DNA of 64,000 nt, taken from Apostichopus japonicus. Taxonomy: Eukaryota; Echinodermata; Holothuroidea; Aspidochirotida; Stichopodidae. The DNA is taken from contig NC_092582.1 of assembly GCF_037975245.1 (NCBI RefSeq), forward strand, positions 17,386,577 to 17,450,576, written 5' to 3'. Positions 34,934-48,341 of this stretch are shown here, one piece after another. The notes below the pieces were generated by a model. It ran no database searches. It was not told where the DNA came from and worked only from the letters and a program-made list of their open reading frames with translations. Position 1 is the stretch's first letter. Every line of letters starts with the position of its first letter. The position numbers and the translations under genes are program-made.

Positions 34934-35089
34934 CTGACGTTTTATTGCTGTAATATATTGGTATATCAATTCACGATTACAGAAATTATTGCCAGAGGTC
35001 CTCTTCATTGGTGTCGACTCAGCCGTATTCCTAAGAAAGACGCTAACAACAGCTGTCGAGAAAGTATATAAAGCAAACATTATTTGCAT
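34934..35089 (-). CDS. First exon of locus 2 (N-terminal membrane anchor)
   Basis: ATG at 35089 gives 52 codons: a hydrophobic start (MQIMFALYTFSTAVVSVFL), then a polar segment with NNFCNRELIYQYITAIKRQ, ending at a GTAAGC donor in phase 0. The hydrophobic N-terminus could be a signal peptide or signal-anchor. The frame stays open upstream to 35302, so an earlier start is possible; I chose this ATG because it sits directly before the hydrophobic run. Unit B differs by one silent change (Cys TGT to TGC). Joins exon 2 at 30699 in frame across a 4.2 kb intron. Confidence 0.6.
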
Positions 35090-35292
35090 CACTGCAACGA
35101 ACTCCAATGAACTACCATTTATTGTAATCGCCCTCCACTCGAAGCAAATAACAATAATTGAATAAACGTTTTGCGACGACGATGTACCAGCTAATTCATT
35201 ATTCTGCGTGATGAGAATCGATATTACTTTAAAATGAATCTCCGTGTATAAACCGAACAGGTGAGATGGATTACATATAGGGGGATAATTAT

Positions 35293-36059
35293 CCGTTACC
35301 AATCCGACTGTACAAATTCGAACATTCCAAACCCCATGTGTTAGAAAATCATTACTCGAGATAGGAATACACTAGGGAGCTTCCTATAGCTTTATTTTGC
35401 ACGTTAGACAGCCTGCATCAATAAACAACCTTTTTTTCCGAGGGGGTCACATGGACCTTTTTTTTGTTTTGTCTTAAAAGATTTGTTTACATTAAAAAAA
35501 CTGGCACGTGCCCCCTGGAAAACCCAGTGCCCCCCCCGAGTGCCCCCCCATCTGAGATTTGGGTTGGTAAAAAAAATATATATATTTTGTTATATTCAAC
35601 TCCCATCATCTGAGTTGGTTTTTTATAAGGACAAAGAAGCACAGTAATTCGTATTTTCTTCAAATGAGCTGCGAAAAAAATGAATAAGTTTATCCTTGAA
35701 CGTCGGGTATCGAAGTCGTAACCCGCGCCATCACAACAGGTGTCGATATTTACATTGAATGTGTCAGTGCTCACGCCAAACCAGCGGATATACACGTCCG
35801 CTTCGCGAGCTACATGACTGTGAGAAGGGAGGGTACTGCAATATGTTGCCTTGGTCTGAGGTTGGCAGGTTAGGAGCTGACGAAATGTGAGAATGTGAGG
35901 GTCCGCAGGCACCATACTTGCCTATATTTGTGGACCCATATATTAACCCTGTTGTGTAGGGGTGCAGAGGTCATTTGAGGTCAGATGCTTGTAGGAACAA
36001 ATGGCGAATGTTCACACCTGCATACTGAGCCATACTCGATGTGTGATCAAACTTTTTAA
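35293..36059. other. Junction between units A and B
   Basis: About 770 bp not shared by the two units. It contains a C/G-rich patch (35515-35560) that resembles a transposable-element end, and no gene. Confidence 0.6.
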
Positions 36060-38082
36060 TTTTATCAAACAATTTGGCATCGTGCCCCATGAGTCCCTCT
36101 CTCACTATCGTTACTATTATCGTAGTAAGCCATAGTAATTTTGACGTCGCCCACAGAATAATTTGTAACTGATCCTACAAAACAAAGTATCCGTTGTACA
36201 ATAGTGTGGCTGGGGACTGTTCCTTTAATACTGCACCTGTTGATAATGCACCAGCCTCTGCCGTTATGCGGACGCACTCTGTACGGAATTCATAATATAC
36301 TAGGTGCATAGGTGCACATGTGCAGGGGCCCAATGAATAACGTAACTTCATATGCATGGATCGCCTGCCAGCAATTGGATCCTGAGCGGGCGATCAAGTG
36401 CGAACGTGAACGAGTTTGTGGGTATGAAAATATTTGTAGTTTGTGTAGTATCCGGCGGTTCCAGAGGGAGGGGGAGGTGGATCTAATTTAAATACGACCT
36501 ACATGTCTGGGCTTCGATATATATGGTCGCGGAAAGGGGAATTTCTAATAACTAACTCTATCGAATATTCTTCAAGATCTTAGATCGATCGAAATCTTAG
36601 CTCATCTAGGTAATTTATTTAGGAAATGTATTACTGACCCGTGACTGCTTTTCATTTAAGAGAGAGAGTCGTTCACCTCAGGAAATAGTGCTCAAGAAAT
36701 TAGACAAACAACTTTCAATCAATATGTTATTCTATCTATACTACGTGGGTGTCTTTTCATAAAGCAAGTAGGATCTCATTTGATCCTTAAGTTTACCATT
36801 TCTTCGTCTAGAATGAAGCTGTTGTGGTTTAAGTAGGGAGGTCTGCATACACAAATAAGTTAATAAATTAAATCATTATTCGGGCCCTCGGGTGAAATTA
36901 CGAAAGAATTCTGTTTAACTATTTTACTTGTCTTTAGTCTTTAGTGTTGTTTTCACAAGATTGAAAGTGCAAGAAAACAAGAAAATGAAGAAAGACCTAT
37001 ACAGAAGACGAATTAATTAAATATGCAGATATTTCTCGAGACTTAACTTCAGTTAGATTAGCGATAAATCGCGGAATTGGAATGTTATTCACTTTTAAAG
37101 CAGCACTTTGTGTTCGATAGTAAAGTTGCATCTTTTCTGACACCGAAATGTAATAATCATAATCATAGTACCAATTAGTTTTCCCCTAATTGTACTATGG
37201 TTTTACCTTAATTTTACCACAGTTTTACCCTAAATTTACCAGAGTTGTATCCCAATTGCACAATAGTTTCACTACTTGACTTAATTATAATCATTACACC
37301 ACATTACCTTACATTTCACCCATTAGTGGATTGTATCTTAATTGGCCTAGTTGAAACATACAACAAAGCAACTCATACTGTATGACATGATGTCGTATGT
37401 ATATTATGGCATACTATTTTATATGCACCAGATTTGGTCAATATGCTGCAGTCAAAACAAGCATGACAACAATATAAAGGTTAAACAGGTTTACAGCATA
37501 TGGTATGTACAGTTTTTGTTAAGTAAAATAAGTATGTACCATACTTTTATTCTATAAGGCTACTGTGGCAAATTTATCATGTTTTACCCCAATTTAACCA
37601 TAGTTTACCGCTGTAAGACTAGGGTACTTTTTTTTGCTGGGAGCATATATAAATTGTTTCTTATATCAAATATAGGATGATATATTATGGTATTCATGTG
37701 CTTTTTAACTGTTCGACCACATTTTCCTGCCTGGACGGGCCGTTCTACTGCTTTACCTCAAGTCTCTATAGTCTAAAAAGTTTCATGTAATATGAACGAG
37801 GAATAAAGAGACCCAAAAAAATATGTTGTCATTCTTAAAAAAGAAGTTATCTGACCAAAAGTCCCACAAACCTGACCACATCTTGGTGTCAGAGTGGCAA
37901 CCACTGTCTTTTCAGTGGGTGAACTAGAGCTTTGTCTCACCATTTTTAAGCCATAATGCCCTCTCAGGTGTCATATTAAATTGCCTGTTGTATAATCTGC
38001 ATGTTTCCACAAAACTAGTTATGCTTGAAAATATACCCAGTACAAAGGCCCGTCTCGATACCATCAAGGCTCCATAGGCTGA

Positions 38083-38385
38083 TTAATATAGCAACCACAT
38101 ATACAATTTCAGGAGGGTGAATTTGAAGGGGCGCTGGCAGGGATTGTACTCTTTGCAGTGGCAGGGCTTGTACTTGGTAGAGCACCAGGATGGGTCCATC
38201 TTCATGAGAGTCTCTAAATAAAAGTACTGCTGGTGATAAATGCAAACCAGTGTTGAGTGTCTGATTGTACAGCTACAGTAGTATTGGGTACTAGAAGTAG
38301 CGATTGTTACGATATGGCATTGCTTGCATTTGTTGGCAGTGAGTATTTCATGATCTGCAGGCGTCCTTATGCCCCCTACCCACAC
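38083..38385 (-). CDS. Cysteine-rich open frame, unrecognised
   Basis: A 100-codon minus-strand frame has ten cysteines, with spacing CKQC, CSC, then WCSTKYKPCHCKEYNPC. Such density is unusual for chance AT-rich frames and could be part of an extracellular cysteine-rich domain. A possible acceptor (GTAG/GGGG) lies just upstream near 38375. No donor, partner exon or homologous copy in A supports it, so it may also be spurious or a fragment of a mobile element. Confidence 0.25.
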   Translation of the reverse strand: MWVGGIRTPADHEILTANKCKQCHIVTIATSSTQYYCSCTIRHSTLVCIYHQQYFYLETLMKMDPSWCSTKYKPCHCKEYNPCQRPFKFTLLKLYMWLLY

Positions 38386-39239
38386 AGAAAAGTCATTTCA
38401 CTGCCATGAGTAGTTCCTCCTGTCATTCGATGTAACCAACTCAGTTCCATTAGTTTTATCACGCTTAGTTACCTATATTCGTGTGCGTATATATTTGTTG
38501 TGAAATTGACTTCGTTACATGATGATTTGAAGAGAAATAGATACTTAATCGTGGTAAAGGTTTTTTTTTTAGCGAATATACTATAGTTTTCAAACTTGGA
38601 AATGATGATATCATGCCCCCCCCCCCGAAAAAAAAAACATTTTTCTAAACAGTTCGAAAGTGGTTAATTTACGTTCGAAAAATACGGCCGAAATTCCCTT
38701 TCCATTCCTTTTTTTGTGTCATTTGTCAATCACGATTGGATTAAACACCCTTTCTTCGTCAAATTCAACTATTACCAGACCTATACATTGATTAATGACT
38801 GAGAAATTGTCCTTCGAAAATGGTAAGTTTTACCTAATTAAATATTAATTAGGAGTGACGTCAAGAAATCCCGTGCGTATTCTACAAGAAAAGAAAGCAC
38901 TTTTCGCACAGCCGGGGACTGACTGTAATATTCAGGGTGTAGGAACTAGAGGGGGTGGGGCGGGGCATCTGCCCCAAGTTTTCTAAAAATATAAAAAGTG
39001 CCCCTTTCTAGAACGAAAAGTGCCCCTGCTGCACCTTTGGAATATAAATTAACTATTTTCATGATTACAACTTCGTCAACCCCCCCCCCTTCCTTAATCT
39101 CCCAGGCCATATATGATGACCCCGCCTGCTTATCAGGATGAAATAACTGGTCCCCAATTAACCTCCTTCGTACATACCTGTTATATGATATTTCGGCGGG
39201 TGATTGCGATGGGGGTCATCAGCCAAGGCTTCAGTGGGT

Positions 39240-39900
39240 ATTCTGTCTTCTTTTTCCTTCCTTAGCAAACTACTCTAGTTCCACCTTGTTGAAAACATTT
39301 CCGCATTTTCGACCTGCATTTAATGAAAAAAAAACTCAACCCACCTCACCACATCTTTCCTGGCGCATATTGGCTGAAATGCGCCGGCCAAAATACTTCT
39401 TTTCCCTTCCTTAGCAAACTCCTCTAGTTCCGCCTTGTTAAAAACATTTCCGCGTTTTCGACCTGCATTTAGTTTTAAAAAAAGAGGCCTACAACCCCTC
39501 ACCTTCCTAGCGTATATTGACTGAAATGCGCCGAAAACTCTTGTCCCTCCCTGGACAAAGTCCTCTAGTTTCGCCATTGTAAAAAACAGTTCCGCGTTTT
39601 CGACCGGCATTTAGTGATAAAAAAAGCCCAAGCCCTTCCCCACCCCTCCTGGCGCATATTGGCTGACTTGCGCTCAAAAAACTTCTTCACCCTCCCTTGA
39701 CAAAATAATGTTCTCATCCATTGTAAACTTTCAGATTTCCGCGTTTTCGACCAACATTTACGGTGAAATAGCTTTGAACCCGCAACACTTCCTGGCGCAT
39801 ATAGGCTGAAATCCGCCCAAAAAACTTCGTCACCATCCCTTGACAAATTCCTCTCGTTTTCCGCGGTTTCCACGTTTTCGACCTTGCTATATAGAAAGGT
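39240..39900. repeat. Tandem array, ~143-bp unit
   Basis: CCGCGTTTTCGACC followed by a variable GCATTTA block recurs near 39302, 39451, 39592, 39737 and 39871, with CTGGCGCATATTGGCTGAAAT between. Unit lengths of 149, 141, 145 and 134 are not multiples of three, so the minus-strand frames through it are not a coding repeat. Confidence 0.85.
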
Positions 39901-40210
39901 CGATAACGCAGAAACCGCGGAAAACGTTGATATCGAACCCGGTATCTCGATTACCGAACTCGGTTTATCGATTTCCGCGTTTCCGCGTTATCTACATGGC
40001 CGCATGCAATGCGCTAGTGCGCGGTACCGGTCATGTTCGCCACTCAGGTATTGTAATAATACAAATATCGAGAACGATTGGACGTCATTTCAGTGGAATA
40101 GAAAGACTGACATCGACGCGATCCCGTGACAAAATTGAACAATATGACTGGCTTCTACGGTCAGTGTAAACACATATTGATCAGTGCAACGGATTCTTCA
40201 TAATATATTG

Positions 40211-40304
40211 AGTGATTTTTAGTCTAAACTCAGTCCAATACACTGAAAACAATTTCAATCGCACTTCAAACTGAAAAATTCAGTCTATCATTTTAAGAGA
40301 GTAT
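40211..40304. repeat. CAGTCTAA block related to 3811-4110
   Basis: Contains several AGTCTAAACTCAGTC-type motifs and ends in TCATTTTAAGAGAGTAT (40288-40304), the same terminus as the larger block at 4093-4109. Confidence 0.7.
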
Positions 40305-41593
40305 GCCTACTTTTCTTTTACAAAGCTATGGATGTGTCGCTGTACATAACTATTGGGAAATTAAGAAGACGATGCGCTTTCCTTATACAAGCCTGTCAGT
40401 ATTTCATTAAATTAATTACACTTCTTAATTAAGTTTAAAAAGACTCAAAAACAATACGTCAACTAACCCACAAGTAAATTAAATTCGAAAAAGTGTTTTT
40501 ACAATTTTCTTTCTTTAAAAATGTGTAAACGAAATGATTTACCCTTCTTACGTATAACGCGACAACCAGACAATAACAACTCTTGTCACATCACGCGTAC
40601 CATTAAAGTGGTCTTAGCTCTCACTTAGTACATATCCATTTATAGAAATACAGCTTGGCTTGCCTCTGAAAGTGGTAATTATGTGTAAATTGTCAGATTC
40701 AAAAGCACCAGGGGTGCACTCTGTTCAACCATAACACTTGCGTGAGACGCTCTCATTCAAGTCATTGCCAATTATGCAAAGCCAATAATACGCATTCACA
40801 CGGTGGTACTGACACGGTGATTACCGTTCTCATGTTCTCATGCCTCCTTTAAGAAGTTATATATTGCTGCCCTTTAAATTAACTTTAAAACTAAATGGCA
40901 TCTCTTTGGTGATTTGTACTGACATCAACACCTGCTATTTAATAGTTATTCATTGTCATAATTGAATCAAAGTATATATGTTATTCTTCTTCTTCTTTGG
41001 TTAAACTGAAGTAATGACAATAACTTCCCCAATTATAAAATAATTGTATTGAACGGTGATCTGGATCTTCCTAAATGTAGAGCGGGTCAAACGAAAGAGT
41101 GGTGAACTTTATTTGCCACATACTTAATACCTATATATAAACTTGGTTACGTTACACAAAGATAGCAGTTATTCCGTTCAATAGGAAACGGAAGGGTTCT
41201 AAGCTGTAAAAGTATCCAGTAACAACCCCCCAGTGGCATAGATGAGTATCAACATATGGAGTTGAGTGCAATTGAGTAGGCGGAGAGAAACCCGACAGGA
41301 GTTTGGTGTCTTACCCAAGAGAAAACCCCCATACATTCAACGATCTCCCAGATAAGGATATTGGCATATTCCCTGGCACTATTTTCCTCGAATTTCTATA
41401 CTTTCTCTTTCATATTTCGACTTTATTCTCCATTATCTCTCTCTCGGTCGAAATTTGAGTTAGTCAACTATATTTAACCTTGGTCTGAATGAAAGTGAAT
41501 AAGAAACACTTGGAAGAGAAAGTAATTAACCGGTGTAATGAAGTTGGTGTAGAAATTGAGAGAAATTACATTTGTTATTTGCCATCGTTTGCT

Positions 41594-41720
41594 AAAGTTC
41601 CTGAATAGGAACCCACGGTGGTCATTCACACTGATAGGAGCGTTTGAAGTAGTCAATTGAAAGTAAATATTGATGTTCGGAGAAAAGCCTCAAAGAAGGT
41701 TCTGAGGAAGGATGAGAGGA
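41594..41720 (+). pseudogene. Retrotransposon linker fragment (unit B)
   Basis: Counterpart of 16505-16620 in A (AAGTTCCTGAATAGGAACC... then RRKASKK codons). The upstream endonuclease present in A is missing here and replaced by the B-only block. Confidence 0.6.
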
Positions 41721-43660
41721 GTATAACAAGTAATTGTAATCATAACAAGTATTGTTCCTACAAGTTGGACTTTAAGGGCTTCTTAAGTCAATCTACAAAA
41801 AGGACAATATCCAGTTCGATTTAGATGCATGATATTCTTCAATCGAAATTTGAAAGTTATTATTTCCATTTTAACTCCGTTTTGTGCTAAGATAATAAAA
41901 ACCTCGTTATTATTTGTCACATCAATTGCTTCCGCTTACTGTAGTGCTGGTGCCACAGTTTCAGAACTTCTATCTGTAATCTTATACTTTTGTTTATGTC
42001 TTTTTTGTCTTTTGGTCTTGTATCTCTCTCGTGACTGCCATCTGAACTATATTATGTGTCATCTCTATTTATAAATATATATTTGCCTCTTATACTCCCT
42101 TGGAGGATACATTGCGGATATAAACGGAAACGAAAACAAATAATCCACTTAGGGAAGATGGTTTTAAGTAGGCAGTATTTTGAATGCTTATGTCAATGTT
42201 TGTGCGTTGGATGTCGATATTTGGAGATTTTTTATTTCATAAAATATTATTTTTTGCTTCTTTTTAAAGAATTATGAGCTAAATACAACCATAAAAAAAA
42301 CACATTTAATGCCTAGCAATCTGTTTGTTGATACAATGATAGATAACCGATTTAGCACTTCCGTCGAGTGTAGGCCTAGTCGTGGTATCGATTTTATTTT
42401 GTTAACTTTATATACATTCCTGGCATTGACGAAACTTGGTTGCCTATAACTACGGTGACACAAGTCTAATGTAATATTCACGGTAGGCGGTTTAAACTAT
42501 TTGAGTGAAGCATTGGACAGTAAATGTATTTGTCAACTGGAATAAAAACACAGATATTAGCGAAAATATGACATACTACCGTATGGTATACATGCATGTT
42601 GGTACTCATTTAATTATGCAAAATCATAACAGCTAGCTAGAAACGTTGGAAACAACTGGCAAACAACTGTGGTGTCAACAATGACATTACAGTTGTTTGC
42701 TTCAAGTTCACTTCAGATGTATACTCATCTACAGTCTGGGAACAGTTTAACTTCAGAGATACCTGGAATTGAATCATTCAAATTTCACCGGGATGCCAGA
42801 CGCAGTTATTTATGAGACCATGGATTAAGTATAACCCTTTCAGGATAATACTTTCATGATGGGACATTTAGGTTGAAATGGTAGTATAACAACGGTGTTT
42901 TACGAGGGGAGGAGGCAGACAGGGGCCTCCATATTACCACCCAATGACATCGACTGGTTTAAGTCTGGTTAATCATATTTTGCCTGTTTGCAGTCAGATG
43001 GTTGTACAGCTATGGTTTTAATTTGGTTTACCCTGTTTGCCCATTATTCAACAAGCTTCGTTGGATATTTGGCATTTGTCAGGCTTTAAGTTTGATCATT
43101 GCCAGGCTGCATGGTAAATGTCACATTAACATTTTATCGTTATTTACTGTAAGTAATTCCCAAACAAAAGACTGGCCAACATAATAGCCGAAATAATTGT
43201 TTCTTGACCATGAAACACTTTGAAACCATAACAATCCAGTAACTCGAGGAAAACGAAACACCTTAAGTCTTGAAGAGGCGTAAATAGAAATGTAGGAAAC
43301 ATTATTTGTAAAATCATTTCTGACAAACAGCATGAATTCCAATTTTAGTTTACTACGAGATGAGTCTCGCAAAACATTTCTCTAATAGCACAGCAAAATG
43401 AAATAATATTGCATAGGCATAGAAATTAGGGATGGAGGTAATCATTTTTAATATAATTTTTATAACGATATTTCTCATTCTTTTGTAATGAACGACAGTA
43501 TGCCCACATATATGTTCTGAACGAAATCACTTTAGACTTGTTGATATAATGATACTGTGGCCCTGCATATGCATACATTATCTTTAAAGTATATACTATA
43601 CATATAACGTTATAATTAGCAGCTATTTATATATAGTATTCCCATTTGACCCACCCGATA

Positions 43661-43912
43661 CACATAGAGAACACAGTTACTACTGTAAGTCTTACAGTTT
43701 GTACCACAGTAAAAAGTGGATCGTGCTATAAATCGGTAGCATGTGCTATTAGGATTACAGTAAGAACTGAGGATATGTGTAATTCCAACAAATCAGTTCT
43801 TACTGTAAACCTAATAGCACATGCTACCGATATATCAGATTTGTCAGCACGACCCAGTATTTACTGTGGTCTAAAACCTTAGATTTACAGTAGTTACTGT
43901 AATCTCTGTGTG
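43661..43912. mobile_element. M1 MITE with deleted hairpin tip (unit B)
   Basis: Same as 22112-22396, but about 33 bp at the centre of the palindrome are missing, as expected of replication or repair errors at a hairpin tip. Confidence 0.85.
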
Positions 43913-44801
43913 AATCGGCTGTTTGAACAGGTGAAATGGGTTTCAGTTTTTCAGCGGTTATTTTAGGATTATTGATGAACGAACTGGCACTTAATTACGT
44001 TGCACGATGCAATCTTAAGAAAGTTGTCACGTTTCAACATACTGCACGCGTTATGAACTGCAGGAACGGATGACGTGCATATAGAATTGAAGAGACAATC
44101 TCGCTTACCTTGTTGTGAAATAGTATAGGAGTATATGTTACCTTTACCTACCATTACGTTTCACTTTGTACGGTCACGTCGTATACACTCGCTGTTCGCT
44201 AAAATCCCTTTTATGTCAAACGTATTAGTCCTTCATGCCTGACACCAAGATATATGTGCGTTAATATAACAAGCTATATAAATCTTATCCCTTCAGTTCC
44301 TTTAATAGTTGCCAAAGGACCGAATATATGGTAAAATAGGGAGCATACATTTTCTAAATATTTCTCCCTGTATATAATTAAGAAGAACGAACCAACCGAT
44401 TCCAAGTAATCAATAGGCATCGATTGAGATAGAGATAATACAGTCTTCTCGTACAAAAAAACAATAGGAATTTACACACTATTTGGCCAAATTAATACTA
44501 ACTCAAATATTTATTTTTAAAGTTGGTTAATGTAAGGTGATTGCTCAAACCTTTGCTACACCTTCAAATAACTAACTTAACATTTACCAAAGTGTATTAT
44601 TATGGTAAGACAAAGAAGACTATACCGAATACGTTTAGACATACAAAATGAAATAAATAACATAGTGTGCAATATTTGAGGGTTCTGTATCACATGGGAA
44701 AGACATATCTTTCACGCGCAGTTGAGTTACCCGCTCCGCGTTGGTTTCAGAGTTGCGTCTGTATTCTCATTTTTATTTCCAATCTTAAAGTCTGTCCTTG
44801 C

Positions 44802-44912
44802 AATAAGTGGACGAATACATTTCATCCCAAAAGTACTTTCACTAGTATCCAAAGTTTTAAGCACGATACTGGTGAAAGAACTTTTGGGATGAAATGTATT
44901 CGTCCACTTATT
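44802..44912. repeat. Hairpin with ~48-bp arms (unit B)
   Basis: AATAAGTGGACGAATACATT... pairs with its complement ending CCACTTATT around a short loop. Counterpart of 23296-23396; pairing is better here. Confidence 0.85.
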
Positions 44913-45490
44913 TCCTATCCACGGCTTAGGTCACATTATATTCCACCATTCAATCTGCACCTAAATATATTGAATGGACAGAGATTCTTTTATTTTTGCC
45001 ATATACATCCAAAAATTGTTTGCAGCCTCTGACCGGCTTGTAAACAATGTTCCTATTATTAGGAGGCTATTTGAATCCATTGGATATGTAACGTTGTGAG
45101 CGTCTTATATGTAGCCTCAATGTTAGCTCAATTAGTAATTCAATTAATTAGTCAAACAAATCATTTAACAGGGAAAGCAATGCAAAAACAATTACACTAA
45201 TTTATGTCACCAAACTTTCTGGGCGGTGGAATCAGGGCGGTTGGAACTTGAGGCTCCAAACAGGGGGTTGTGTTCAAAATTTCGGTCAAAAATTCCAGTA
45301 CTTTTTGTTTTCAACAAAAGAACCGTTTTTATTGAATTTTTGCAACAACGTAGAACGTTCGAATTAATCTTACAGTTTTCATTCATCTTTAAAAAAAATG
45401 CAACAAACTAGCACTTTCTTTAAATTAATAATGATTAACTAAAAAAATGAAAAAAAGGGGGTTCTTTTAGCTTCAAAATCACCCGATACT

Positions 45491-46348
45491 CACAGAGAAC
45501 ACAATAACTTCCATAAATCTTACAGTTTTGTACCACAATAAAAACTGGAACGTGCTATAAATCGGCAGCACGTGCAATTAGGATTACAGTAAGAACTGGG
45601 GATATGTGTAATATCAACAAATCCAGTTTGATGGGGGTTATTTTTGGGGGGGGGGGGATTTCTACGGCAATATGCAACATGGACAAATACCTGAATAACA
45701 ATGGTCGTAGACTAATTGATTTGTGTCGATGCCTTGCACTGTCGATTGCGTTATTATACCTTCCCGGAACTATACTTCCAAATATTGATGTAGAATTATA
45801 TGTAGATATCTTCGATAATTTAATGTCCGATAAGCATAACCCAATATTTGTAAAGTTCCTGAATAGGAACCCCGGTGGTCATTCACACTGATAGAAGCGT
45901 TTCAAAGTGGTAAAAGTAATATTGATGTTCGGGAAAAGCCTCAAAGAAGGTTCTAAGGAAGGGTGAGAGGAGGGATGACTTTAGGAACTTTTTAAGTAAC
46001 ACTGACCTTAGCAACATTTGGGAACGTCTTGATGGTATCCAGCCGATTCACACAGCGAGATTACAGTAACTACTGTAAATCTAAACTTTTGTACCACAGT
46101 AAATACTGGATCGTACTGACAAATCTGATAAATCGGTAGCATGTGCTATTACGTTTACAGTAAGAACTGAGGATATTTGTAATTCCAACAAATCCCAAAC
46201 AACTGGATTTGTTGGAATTACACATATCCTCAGTTCTAACTGTAATCCTCATAGCACATGCTACCGATTAGCGGAATTATTAGCACAATCCAGTTTTTAC
46301 TGTGGTACAAAGTGTTTATATTTACAGTAGTTACTGTAATTTCTGTGT
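45491..46348. mobile_element. M1 composite with endonuclease fragment (unit B)
   Basis: Half M1 (45491-45628), endonuclease/linker fragment (about 45658-46048; NNNGRRLIDLCRCLALSIA is intact here), full M1 (46049-46348). Same order as 23981-24840 in A. Confidence 0.65.
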
Positions 46349-47709
46349 AAATCAGCTGTCAAAATGGGTACTAACTATTAATGGAATTAGATTTTCACAA
46401 TACCTGTTCCCGGGTTCATCTCCCTGCAATGACTTGTCACTGAATCACTGAATTGCTGTGCAGGATCATAACAGGACAAATGGAACAAGGACAATATGCA
46501 TCCTTTCATGTTCTTTACACTTACCTCATGTGTAAGCTGTCACATGTGTGTGTGAATAACATAACATTTAATACCCCTCTAGTTTAATCGTTCCTATAGT
46601 GACGGGGGTCCTATAGATATATAACACAACAAGTACAAATTAAGATTAAGTGAACAGGTAAAATGTCTGTCTGTTCTTTATTCACTGCTGTCTCGGACCA
46701 TATACTTTTCCCCACAACTCCTGAACCAATCCAACGCATATATACATAAAGCTCAAGAATATCACTATATTGTAAGAGCAGGGAGTTGTTCCATAACAAC
46801 TCACTGGTAAGAGTATCAAACGCTGTACAAGACTAACAATAGGGGACACTCTCCATGCATGATGAAATGCAATAGGCCACCTAAGGTGCAGAAATTGAGT
46901 TATGCAAGTACATGTTGTCACCTAATACCCATGCGAAGTTGCTTTTGGACATGCGTAGTCGGCTGGAGAGCGTCCCCTGTAATACGGATGGAAGAAGGCT
47001 AAATATATCATCGACAAAAAATTATTAGACAGGGTAACATACTGTGACACTGTTGTACAAATCATTCATCCTCTCCGTCTATCAGACGGCATATTGAACC
47101 TCTGTTCTTTGTAAAGAAGCTTAGCTCATTTTAATATAATTTATAATCTGTTCTTTTGTTATATTATATGCTGATGTCGTCATGTACTAAATTTCCATTT
47201 CTCTCTTCTGTACGTATATTACTGTTAATGAAATATGATGCGTGTTGACAACGCGAACGAAATACTAAATTGTCCTCCAATCATCACGTTTATACGAACG
47301 TCGTTAAGTGATTCGTCCATCCTCTCCACTCATGCCCTAGTTGCTCAGTATGTTATACACTTTCTCTATGTTATGTAGGACTTTCCAACGTCGATCGAGT
47401 TTTGTTCTCAAGTTCAAGCATGGACATTTCAGAATCGTATATTGTACAATGAAAGCTCACACGCGTTGTTCTCAGCACTCTCAGCTTCTGTTCACACCTG
47501 TTCTTGCTTCCCTCGTCGAACTTGAAAGCCACGCAACAGTAGCAATTATGTATGCACTGTGTGACTTCACACCTCTCAAGTCTAGTTCAAGCATTCCTCA
47601 CATGAACATTCTTCCACAAATGTGTCATGTGTTGCTTCTGCCATGCTGTCACAAAACATTCGTCCTTCATAATACAACTAACTTCGAACAAGCGGGATGG
47701 TATTGTACC

Positions 47710-47790
47710 TCAAAACTCACATTCCTTTTCAATAGCAAATATAGCAAAACAGAAAAGCGTTTGCAAGCTAGCTGTCGTACTTACATATAC
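47710..47790 (-). CDS. Candidate terminal exon of locus 3 (unit B)
   Basis: Identical to 26206-26286 in A: TTACAG acceptor, 26 codons in phase 0, TGA. Same reservations as for that entry. Confidence 0.3.
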   Translation of the reverse strand, partial: VYVSTTASLQTLFCFAIFAIEKECEF

Positions 47791-48341
47791 CTGTAATAGA
47801 AAATGAAGGAAATGGATGAGTTATATGATTGAGAGGACCTCATAAGAACCTTGGGATGTTCGGTAAGAAAACAAATTGACAATTACAATGTTGTGCCTAT
47901 TGCTACTATGCATCTTTTTATGAGTTTGAGAGGAAGTGGTGTAAAAGTACCCCACCCCCCCCCCACCCTACCCCCTCAATCAATTATATCATCATATAAC
48001 AAAGAACACGGATATTTTTCAATTTTGACATCCTCATTTAAAGGACACTAGTTATTGCTATTGCTATATCGCTACGAGTATCGCTATTGTTATTGCCATT
48101 GTCATTGTAATTATTTTTATTATTATTATATATAATATATATATAATATAGTATACCTATACGATAACTACGATAACAGCAAATAGGTATACTATATTAT
48201 GTACTTGCTCTACTTCTCTGTATTGATCCCTTTTGCAACTGGAAGTGAACATCTGAATCTTTGTTATAGGGATGTGGGCCTCAATGATAATACGGTATAT
48301 CTGAATTTTGATTGGATTGTGAAGAAAGTCAGCCAACTAAC

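Larger units (their letters stand above)
15288..35292. repeat. Duplicated segment, unit A (~20 kb)
   Basis: Directly oriented copy of unit B (36060-57762). Matching blocks by eye: 15288-15577 with 36060-36341; 16505-17780 with 41594-42893; 21344-28153 with 42894-49657; 29725-31380 with 49658-51200; 31538-34064 with 51201-53790; 34473-34812 with 53793-54138; 34818-35292 with 57290-57762. Substitutions are a few per cent; the large differences are insertions or deletions. Only A carries the blocks at 17781-21343, 28154-29720 and 34065-34472. Confidence 0.95.
36342..41593. other. B-only 5.3 kb block
   Basis: Lies between two blocks that in A are separated by only ~930 bp (SINE relic plus endonuclease fragment). 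Contents: AT-rich sequence, a cysteine-rich open frame at 38083-38385, a G-rich element-like patch at 38935-39110, a ~143-bp tandem array (39240-39900), a palindrome around CCGCGGAAA/TTTCCGCG (39900-40000), and a CAGTCTAA block (40211-40304). No transposon termini were found that would explain it as a single insertion. Confidence 0.6.

Noticed and set aside
39320-39873. Repeat protein encoded on the minus strand of the 143-bp array
   Set aside because: Peptides such as AFQxIxARK seem to repeat, but unit lengths of 149, 141, 145 and 134 bp shift the frame from unit to unit.
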